Assembly: GCF_013282575.1 (NCBI RefSeq)
Contig: NZ_JAAAYE010000048.1
Location: 1 to 45,273, forward strand
Direction: 5' to 3'
DNA: 45,273 nt
Source: Paraburkholderia sp. NMBU_R16
GTDB lineage: Bacteria; Pseudomonadota; Gammaproteobacteria; Burkholderiales; Burkholderiaceae
Positions within the stretch are counted from its first letter, which is position 1, and every line of letters begins with the position of its first letter. Positions 39,806 to 45,273 of this stretch are shown here, piece after piece. The notes under the pieces are model-generated. The model searched no databases, was not told where the DNA came from, and saw nothing but the letters and a program-made list of their open reading frames with translations. The translations under genes and the position numbers were made by a program.

Positions 39806-40918
39806 TCAAGAGGCAACACAGCTCGCCAACAACGTTTCCCATTGAACCGCTCTCCGCTCCCAGCGAAAGTAGGTGCAAACCTCCGACGCCTGACGGAGTT
39901 TTTCGTCGGCCCAGCGAGCAATATCGGCCTTCTTTTTTTCGACCCGATCCAGCAAGGCACGTCGGAAGTGCGCCGTCGCTTGAACCGGATCGCTATCCAG
40001 CAGTTCATGCGGAACGTAGGTTGCAAACGATCCGCAGGTCTCCGGCAACGCGCCCCGATCGGGCACGATGACATCCATCCCGGCGGCAAGCGCCTCCAAC
40101 GCCGCAATACAGAACGTTTCCGTGAACGTATTCGGATAGACGAAGAACGATGTCTCGCGCAGCGCTTGCGCCAACGCCGGCTGTGCGAGGGATCCGATGA
40201 GCGCTACATTGGGAAGCCGGCGCGCGCGCGCATACAAGGAGAGATACGGCGAATCATCCCCTTGATAGACCGCCATGCTCGAAAACGCGCGTAATTCGAT
40301 CGACGAAGGGACGCCTTCCATGACATCGATGAGCTGATCGAGACCACGAAATGGCGTGCTCGTATAGGCCACGATATCCGTGTGTTCTTTTCCTGCCCGC
40401 AGTGCACTGGCCGATTCGAAGAGCTCCACGAAGCTCGGCGTCAGCCCGTTATGAATGACGAAAACCGATCGATCCGCTAACGGAAAACGGCGTTGTGCAC
40501 GTTGCTTCTGGTAATCGGAGACGAAGACCGTGGCGGATAGACTTCGAGCCACCTCGGGTTCTATCTCCAGCAAGCCCTTCTGATCCGGATTGTGATGGCA
40601 CCAGAAAATCAACGGCGTTCCTCGCGGTAGAAGCTCGTTCGAGAATGTCGGCGCGAGTGCCGGCCAATTGACGATGATCACCGCGTCGAATCGCTGCTCA
40701 TGGAAATACATCGCGTTCAGATGAGCAGGCAGATGCAGGCAGTGGCACCCCATCTTGAAGTCCGGCGCGTCGTTGTGGCTCAGAAGATGGACGATGTGTC
40801 CGCGCTGCGCAAGCGCGCGAGAGAGGTAGCATACGCACGATTCCGAGCCTCCCAAAGGGTTTGTCCACGGCGTCGAAACGTCAAACGTGCACGACCAGCT
40901 GACGAAGCAAATCTTCAT
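39806..40918 (-). CDS. GT4-type glycosyltransferase
   Basis: 370 aa, GT-B fold. The N-terminal half has the acceptor-side pattern PLGGSESCVCYLSRALAQRGH and HHNPDQKG; the C-terminal half has the group-1 donor pattern YPNTFTETFCIAALEALAAGMDVIVPDRGALPE (here split only in concept: TETFCIAALEALAAG is the E-x7-E sugar-nucleotide motif). No signal peptide or membrane segment. Acceptor and donor are unknown. It is the first gene past tRNA-Val, on the opposite strand, and diverges from the AidA-like gene across 223 bp. Being next to lectin genes suggests, but does not show, a link to glycans those lectins bind. Confidence 0.85.
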   Translation of the reverse strand: MKICFVSWSCTFDVSTPWTNPLGGSESCVCYLSRALAQRGHIVHLLSHNDAPDFKMGCHCLHLPAHLNAMYFHEQRFDAVIIVNWPALAPTFSNELLPRGTPLIFWCHHNPDQKGLLEIEPEVARSLSATVFVSDYQKQRAQRRFPLADRSVFVIHNGLTPSFVELFESASALRAGKEHTDIVAYTSTPFRGLDQLIDVMEGVPSSIELRAFSSMAVYQGDDSPYLSLYARARRLPNVALIGSLAQPALAQALRETSFFVYPNTFTETFCIAALEALAAGMDVIVPDRGALPETCGSFATYVPHELLDSDPVQATAHFRRALLDRVEKKKADIARWADEKLRQASEVCTYFRWERRAVQWETLLASCVAS

Positions 40919-41141
40919 GGACGCATTTTGGGTTGAGCACTTGATCGGAATAGCAATCTTCCGCAGCGATCCCGCTATCGAAAGTATTGCTCCACCGAAC
41001 GTACAGTAAACGTCGCGGCCGACGCGCTCGCAGTTTTGCTAGGTTTGGGCCCCCGTGGCTGTTCTATTCTGCGTACGAAGCACCCGTAGCTGTCATTGTG
41101 CTTCCCGCCCAGATGCCGTACCCCCCTCGAAAGGAGAGGCC
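40919..41141. other. Divergent intergenic region between the glycosyltransferase and the AidA-like gene
   Basis: 223 bp. It must hold the promoter that drives the accessory cluster. AidA genes in Burkholderia are quorum-sensing controlled, so I searched by eye for a lux-type box of the form CTG-N10-CAG and found none. A good Shine-Dalgarno AAGGAGAG stands just before the AidA ATG. Confidence 0.4.
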
Positions 41142-41633
41142 ATGACAACCGATGTGCTAGTTAGCATCGATGCTGCAACGATATACAACACGTTCAAGTC
41201 GGCTCAGACGACGACTGGCAAACCACAGCCTGTCGGCGCAGCGCACGTTTCCGTCATGACGTCCAATGGACAGAAGTCGAGCCAGAATGTCACTGATATC
41301 GAGGTCGAAGAAGGAGATCAGATCGCATGGTGGGTTCAATGCACCGGCCTTTACACCTGCGTGATCTACAACATCGTCGACGCCAAGACCGGCCAAGCGA
41401 TTGGATCCCAAGGCATCATCAGCAAGCCCCAGTTGAAACAGTTGAAAGGACAGTTGCTCACCAATGATGACAACCCCAACAGCCCAACATTTCAGTCCGC
41501 TTGGCTGTATTTCTGGGGTGCCGATGCGCAGAGCACGGGCACCTTGACATACGGCGTCCAATTCGCGATTTACGATCACAACGCCACTGTCCTCGGCTAT
41601 TACCAATTCGTCGGTGCGGGTTCAGTGTCGTAA
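41142..41633 (+). CDS. AidA/PixA (inclusion body) family protein
   Basis: 163 aa. Pattern of the AidA/PixA family: VLVSIDAATI at the N-terminus, VEEGDQIAWWVQCTGLYTC, DNPNSPTFQSAWLYFWGAD, TGTLTYGVQFAIYD and a C-terminal GYYQFV. PixA forms methionine-rich inclusions in Xenorhabdus; AidA is a quorum-sensing-controlled abundant protein in Burkholderia and Ralstonia, needed by B. cenocepacia in nematodes. Biochemical role unknown. No signal peptide. The start at 41142 is fixed by AAGGAGAG; the longer frame to 41055 is not family-like. It heads the lectin cluster and is less GC-rich than the housekeeping genes. Confidence 0.82.
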   Translation: MTTDVLVSIDAATIYNTFKSAQTTTGKPQPVGAAHVSVMTSNGQKSSQNVTDIEVEEGDQIAWWVQCTGLYTCVIYNIVDAKTGQAIGSQGIISKPQLKQLKGQLLTNDDNPNSPTFQSAWLYFWGADAQSTGTLTYGVQFAIYDHNATVLGYYQFVGAGSVS

Positions 41634-41734
41634 TCGCAACGCCCGCAGTCGGAATTCGATCAGAAATGCGTGGGGTAGCGATGCGATGAAAATATTCAAG
41701 AGCGTTCGAGGTGGCCGCAGCGTCTTATCCGTAG

Positions 41735-42068
41735 CACACAGACGATCTGTTGCAGCTTTTCGGCTGCGTTCACGCGTTTCCCTTTTTGATTCTGCCTCCG
41801 GGAGCGGGCATCGACACCACGCGCTACAGCATCGCCACTGTGGCGGTGCCCAGCCCGCCCCGCGCGTAAATAACGTGCATCGCCGCCAGCCTGGAGTGGC
41901 GAAAGCCTGCTCGTACGAGCGCAGTCCCGCGTGGTGTTATCGAACGGATCGGTAAGCGAAAACAACGACCGCGTGCGCCCAATCCGTTCGGCAGCGGTCG
42001 TACCGAACGCTGCCGCCAATTCGGTCACAGAAACTCAGAACGTCGTTCAAGCCTCAAATTTCGGGTAA
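41735..42068 (+). pseudogene. Possible broken coding remnant between the AidA-like gene and the stalked lectin
   Basis: The 440-bp gap 41634-42073 has no intact gene, but two protein-like stretches in different frames: 41735-41869 (reading ...FLILPPGAGIDTTRYSIATV... then TAA) and 41874-42068 (reading ...NGSVSENNDRVRPIRSAAVV... then TAA 5 bp before the next ATG). Their composition looks coding, which suggests one frameshifted gene. I do not recognise the product. It could also be chance; an intact homologue would decide. Confidence 0.35.
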
Positions 42069-42073
42069 TCAAA

Positions 42074-43717
42074 ATGGCCAACATAAAATATGGCGATATC
42101 GTTTATGTCAAGACCACCGCAGGGGGTTACGGCACGACGAAGAATTTTCTGGATGTCGACGCAAGCGGGCAGCCCATCTACGCGGCGGTCGATGCTGGCA
42201 CGCCATGGACGATCCAGCCTCCGCTGAACAATCCGACTCCCAAGCAGACCCGCGGAAACCCTGTTTGCTCTGACGACATCGTCAATCTGAAAAGCGATCG
42301 ATACGGTTATCTCGCAGCCGCGAAAACGGATGTGATCGTCACCAGCGATACCGGCGGCAACATCGACTGGGCCATCGCCATCGATGGAGGCACAGTCGGG
42401 AGTCCCGTTACCGGCGGGGACGAGATAACCTTTACCAGTACCGTCGAAGGCACGATGTACGTCGTCGACCCGCCCAATCCCGATGTCCCGCCCTTTCACG
42501 TGCATGTGCTCGCAGTATCGGGACAGGCGCCTGGCGTCATCGATTGGATGCTCACATTGTCGACGCCTTCGCCGAGCCCGTCGCCTTCGCCGAGTCCCTC
42601 GCCTTCGCCAAGTCCGTCGCCTTCGCCGAGTCCGTCGCCCTCGCCGAGCCCGTCGCCTTCGCCGAGCCCGTCGCCTTCGCCCAGCCCGTCGCCCTCGCCG
42701 AGCCCATCGCCGTCGCCGAGCCCATCGCCGTCGCCAAGCCCGTCGCCTTCGCCAAGCCCATCGCCTTCGCCGAGCCCGTCGCCTTCCCCGAGTCCGTCGC
42801 CTTCGCCGAGTCCGTCGCCGTCGCCGAGCCCATCGCCTTCGCCGAGTCCGTCGCCTTCGCCGAGCCCATCGCCGTCGCCGAGCCCGTCGCCTTCGCCGAG
42901 TCCGTCGCCGTCGCCGAGTCCGTCGCCGTCGCCGAGCCCATCGCCTTCGCCGAGTCCGTCGCCGTCGCCGAGCCCATCGCCGTCGCCGAGTCCGTCGCCG
43001 TCGCCGAGCCCATCGCCTTCGCCGAGCCCATCGCCTTCGCCGAGTCCGTCGCCGTCGCCGAGCCCATCGCCTTCGCCGAGCCCATCGCCTTCGCCGAGCC
43101 CGTCGCCTTCGCCGAGTCCATCGCCGTCGCCGAGTCCGTCGCCGTCGCCGAGCCCATCGCCTTCGCCGAGCCCATCGCCTTCGCCGAGCCCGTCGCCTTC
43201 GCCGAGTCCATCGCCGTCGCCGAGTCCGTCGCCTTCGCCGAGTCCATCGCCGTCGCCGAGTCCGTCGCCTTCGCCGAGCCCGTCGCCTTCGCCGAGTCCA
43301 TCGCCGTCGCCGAGCCCGTCGCCTTCGCCGAGCCCGTCGCCCTCGCCGAGCCCGTCGCCGTCGCCGACACCATTCACGATCCCATCCGGGACACGATTTG
43401 GAGTGACGGTCCTGCTGAATTCGACCGCTGAGCAGACGGTCGAGGTATGGCTCGGCAGCGATACGGCGCCAAGCTATAGGCTGACCGCTCAAGGAAACGA
43501 GAACAGTAATCGCGGAACCGCGGTGTTGACCAGCGACAACACAGGGCAGGTCACCGTCAAGGTATCTGCAAGAGGTAACGCATGCCAGTTGAATACGCAA
43601 GCAATCGCAGCTCAGCAATCGCAGTATGTCGGTGTCGTTGCCGCCTACAACGGCACTGATAACGATGGCGTCTATAACGACGCATACGTCATCCTGAACT
43701 GGGGCCAATCCAGCTAG
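42074..43717 (+). CDS. Stalked LecB-type lectin: N-terminal beta domain, (Ser-Pro)133 linker, PA-IIL-like C-terminal domain
   Basis: 547 aa in three parts. Residues 1-164: a beta-rich domain (IKYGDIVYVK..., GNPVCSDDIVNL, DWAIAIDGG) not known to me but resembling the separate gene at 44671. Residues 166-431: an unbroken run of 133 Ser-Pro dipeptides. Residues 432-547: a LecB/PA-IIL domain (PFTIPSGTRFGVTVLLNS; GTDND...YNDAYVILNW), the calcium-dependent fucose/mannose lectin family. Calcium ligands N449, D529, D531, N535, D536 are kept, but the LecB Glu95 position is Y525, two residues (GV) are inserted in the loop, and the C-terminal Gly ligand is replaced by GQSS. The sugar-specificity loop is S-T-A. 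No signal peptide, as in LecB. No strong Shine-Dalgarno. Confidence 0.85.
   Translation: MANIKYGDIVYVKTTAGGYGTTKNFLDVDASGQPIYAAVDAGTPWTIQPPLNNPTPKQTRGNPVCSDDIVNLKSDRYGYLAAAKTDVIVTSDTGGNIDWAIAIDGGTVGSPVTGGDEITFTSTVEGTMYVVDPPNPDVPPFHVHVLAVSGQAPGVIDWMLTLSTPSPSPSPSPSPSPSPSPSPSPSPSPSPSPSPSPSPSPSPSPSPSPSPSPSPSPSPSPSPSPSPSPSPSPSPSPSPSPSPSPSPSPSPSPSPSPSPSPSPSPSPSPSPSPSPSPSPSPSPSPSPSPSPSPSPSPSPSPSPSPSPSPSPSPSPSPSPSPSPSPSPSPSPSPSPSPSPSPSPSPSPSPSPSPSPSPSPSPSPSPSPSPSPSPSPSPSPSPSPSPSPSPSPSPSPSPSPSPSPSPSPSPSPSPSPSPSPSPSPSPSPSPSPTPFTIPSGTRFGVTVLLNSTAEQTVEVWLGSDTAPSYRLTAQGNENSNRGTAVLTSDNTGQVTVKVSARGNACQLNTQAIAAQQSQYVGVVAAYNGTDNDGVYNDAYVILNWGQSS
42569..43366 (+). repeat. 798-bp array of an 18-bp unit encoding Ser-Pro repeats
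   Basis: About 44 tandem copies of TCG-CCN-TCG-CCN-AGY-CCR. Every third serine uses AGC or AGT while the others use TCG, so the DNA unit is 18 bp although the protein period is two residues. Variation is almost wholly synonymous, at three fixed wobble positions. A 90-bp (five-unit) block at 43051-43140 is repeated exactly at 43141-43230. All six frames remain open across the array. Confidence 0.97.
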
Positions 43718-43861
43718 ATCGCATCCGCCCCGAAGCACTGCGCGCATCGCGGAGTTCCAACGCTCTGCGATGCATCCAACCGGTCGAGGAAGCAATCCGA
43801 CAACAGCATTTCGATCGATGTCGACTATTCGATTCTTTTAAAGCATTGAAGGAGCATTGCA

Positions 43862-44242
43862 ATGTCCGATACGCCCGCTTTGACCACCACGCTCAAGCTG
43901 AAACCAGGGCAAATGTATACTGCAACCGTCCTCGTGAACTCGAAGGAAACGAGGACCATCACGTTGCTCGGTGACTCCAACGATCCATTGATGCCGCTGG
44001 GTCCCTTCGTCGGTGCGGCGTTCTCTTCCGGTCCAAATACCGTCGAAACAAACCTCGGAACTCAAACGTTTTCCACTGAATCAGAGTCGGTGACCGTCAG
44101 TATCTCGGCGGCGAATCCGCTCGCCGCAATTCAAACGTTATCTGTGCAGGAAAACCTCAACACCCAGCTAGTGGTGGTGTCACAGCAAGAGAGCAACGTG
44201 CTTTTCGACGACGTTCTTGTCATCATCACCGGCCCGTTGTGA
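43862..44242 (+). CDS. Stand-alone LecB-like protein lacking most calcium ligands
   Basis: 126 aa. It aligns with the C-terminal domain of the stalked lectin and with LecB: LKPGQMYTATVLVNSKETRTI matches the first strand and the NS of the calcium/sugar loop (N26, S27), and the end LVVVSQQESNVLFDDVLVII matches the last strands. The calcium loop that reads GTDND.YND in LecB reads ESNVLFDD here, so calcium-dependent sugar binding is probably weakened or lost; it could be a structural or subunit partner. AAGGAG lies 7 nt before the ATG. Located 144 bp after the stalked lectin, same strand. Confidence 0.72.
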   Translation: MSDTPALTTTLKLKPGQMYTATVLVNSKETRTITLLGDSNDPLMPLGPFVGAAFSSGPNTVETNLGTQTFSTESESVTVSISAANPLAAIQTLSVQENLNTQLVVVSQQESNVLFDDVLVIITGPL

Positions 44243-44434
44243 CTACGCCGCGACGCGGGCCTGATTGCGCGGGGATGGCGGCAGCATCGTGGCCGCCGAC
44301 AGAACGCGCTGAATCGCGTCACACGTTTCGCCATCGACCGCGATTTGCGGGCATGCATGTCGGCTGGTACATCGACGGTCTCTGCCTTTGGTCCACGTCC
44401 ACAGCGGAGTCATCACAGTCGCAGCCCTGCTTCC

Positions 44435-44634
44435 ATACCATTCAGGATTCGGGCCGGGACATCCTTCGGGGTAACCACGACGCGAACTGCTCAACGATCT
44501 CCGAGCAGTTTGCCTTTGGAAAAACCAATACCAATTACATCGCGGTAGTCACAGCGTGCGGCAGCGAAGGCGACCTGTTTCAGGTGCAAATGTCGTCCTG
44601 TATCGGAAGAAACTCCGTGATAGCAGAGCACTGA
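44435..44634 (+). pseudogene. Degenerate LecB-like gene remnant
   Basis: Within the 428-bp gap 44243-44670, frame 2 at 44435-44476 reads IPFRIRAGTSFGVT, close to PFTIPSGTRFGVT of the stalked lectin; the DNA is also similar there (about 29 of 41 bases by eye). After a frame change, 44533-44634 reads NYIAVVTACGSEGDLFQ, like QYVGVVAAYNGTDND, ending at TGA 44634. The middle of the domain is missing (about 55 codons). I read it as a frameshifted, internally deleted lectin copy. The rest of the gap (44243-44434) shows nothing convincing. Confidence 0.5.
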
Positions 44635-44670
44635 GCGAGTACCCGGCCGGACAACCAAATGAGTCGATAA

Positions 44671-45162
44671 ATGAACACCGATAATTACGTAAGGTACGGA
44701 CAGTACGTGTACGTCAGAAGGTACGACAGCGCCGGCAGCCAATTTTATTTGTACTGCAGTCAACCGCCGACAGCTAGATCCGCCGTTGCACTGAAAGCCA
44801 CAAACACGCCTGCTCATACGACGTGGCGGATAAGGTCCACAGAGAGCGGCGTTGACCCTAAAGAAGGGAATGTGGTCGCTAATCGGGACACCATCTATTT
44901 GTCGCTCGGTGAAAATTCGACATCGGTTGCTTCCCTGTGCGTGGGACAGGTGGTCACCCTCGGACAATCCTCGGGTCAAGAAGTATTGGTCGCCTTGGAC
45001 GGCGTACCGTGCGCATTGACGATCATGGTGCCCAACGTCTCCCCGGCGCCGAACGCGCTCGAATATGAGATGTGGACTGAGCTTCACTACGGCAACGTGA
45101 TATGGGGCAGCGTCGTGTTAGGCACCCACAACCCAGATGCGGGCGCCCTAGCAGCTTGCTGA
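44671..45162 (+). CDS. Uncharacterised beta-rich protein resembling the N-terminal domain of the stalked lectin
   Basis: 163 aa, no signal peptide or membrane segment. It shares an order of motifs with residues 1-164 of the stalked lectin: YGQYVYVR / YGDIVYVK, TTWRIR / PWTIQ, GNVVANRDTIYL / GNPVCSDDIVNL, and GQEVLVALDG / NIDWAIAIDG. The rhythm of short strands with Gly turns suggests a beta-trefoil-like or beta-sandwich fold, but this is a guess. Four or five Cys. Start ATG 44671 has only a weak Shine-Dalgarno. Last gene of the visible cluster. The 111 bp after it to the window end hold no supported feature. Confidence 0.65.
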   Translation: MNTDNYVRYGQYVYVRRYDSAGSQFYLYCSQPPTARSAVALKATNTPAHTTWRIRSTESGVDPKEGNVVANRDTIYLSLGENSTSVASLCVGQVVTLGQSSGQEVLVALDGVPCALTIMVPNVSPAPNALEYEMWTELHYGNVIWGSVVLGTHNPDAGALAAC

Positions 45163-45273
45163 AATACCACTCGCCTGGTCATCGGACGAGGTGGCCGAAG
45201 CGTTGATAAGAAAGCCCTGTCTGCCTCCTGAAGATCATGCGCGGTAGCGACACATTCACCGAGAAGTTGTTCA

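Noticed and set aside
39747-41141. Integrase or insertion sequence next to tRNA-Val
   Set aside because: No transposase or recombinase motif and no terminal inverted repeats seen; only the glycosyltransferase is present.
42569-43366. CRISPR array
   Set aside because: The repeat is head-to-tail without spacers, is only 18 bp, and is in frame inside a coding sequence.
42047-43795. Long minus-strand frame (582 aa) and other frames across the Ser-Pro array
   Set aside because: They arise because the 18-bp unit has no stop codon in any frame. Their products are simple Arg-rich, Ala-rich or Gly-Asp-rich repeats, whereas only the plus frame at 42074 has recognisable domains at both ends.
44239-44634. 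Intact 131-aa plus-strand gene between the 126-aa and 163-aa proteins
   Set aside because: The first two-thirds look non-coding, and its end matches the lectin only after a frame change; a degenerate remnant explains it better.
45180-45273. Possible minus-strand gene entering from the right edge
   Set aside because: Two minus-strand frames are open but too short to judge, and neither shows a recognisable motif.

Overview
The window looks like a stretch of a high-GC betaproteobacterial chromosome, most likely from the Burkholderia/Paraburkholderia/Trinickia group. The reasons are the near-identity of FtsH, CarA, PPK1, FolP and PhoB to sequences I know from Burkholderia, the gene order ppx / ppk / phoRB-phoU-pstBACS / glmM / folP / ftsH / rlmE, and the GC-rich third codon positions. 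I worked from the sequence alone; the taxon is inferred.

Layout. 1-8.2 kb: the end of an unknown gene, a two-CBS-domain protein, an O-acetylhomoserine sulfhydrylase (metY) overlapping an alpha/beta hydrolase, a DUF962/Mpo1-like membrane protein, a YihY-family membrane protein, and a translationally coupled trio (wrbA-like, DUF2069, FAD-linked oxidase), then a metallophosphoesterase. 8.3-11.8 kb: an orphan membrane histidine kinase, tRNA-Pro(TGG) with promoter and terminator, sixA, and the ornithine-lipid acyltransferase olsB. 11.9-22.6 kb is a phosphate block: ppx and ppk diverge from a 288-bp gap, then the seven-gene minus-strand operon pstS-pstC-pstA-pstB-phoU-phoB-phoR is read from a Pho-box promoter. 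Polyphosphate turnover, high-affinity phosphate uptake, the PhoR/PhoB switch and a phosphorus-free lipid gene therefore lie side by side.

22.7-39.7 kb is housekeeping: glmM-folP-ftsH-rlmE, a YhbY RNA-binding protein, DUF4149, greA, carA-carB, mltD, gloB, a SAM methyltransferase, rnhA, dnaQ, and tRNA-Val(CAC) with its own promoter and terminator. Several intergenic regions carry clear structure: Pho boxes, a pstS-pstC stem-loop, the ftsH terminator, a twin palindrome upstream of ftsH, a long structured terminator between carB and greA, and a carA promoter with a roughly 250-nt leader.

After tRNA-Val the character changes. 39.8-45.2 kb holds a GT4 glycosyltransferase and then a visibly less GC-rich accessory cluster on the plus strand: an AidA/PixA-family protein; a 547-aa protein made of a novel N-terminal beta-rich domain, an uninterrupted stalk of 133 Ser-Pro dipeptides and a C-terminal LecB (PA-IIL)-type lectin domain; a stand-alone LecB-like protein that has lost most calcium ligands; a degenerate LecB-like remnant; and a stand-alone protein resembling the N-terminal domain of the big lectin. 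The two halves of the stalked lectin thus occur as separate neighbouring genes. This domain-shuffled lectin/AidA locus is the most likely undescribed system here.
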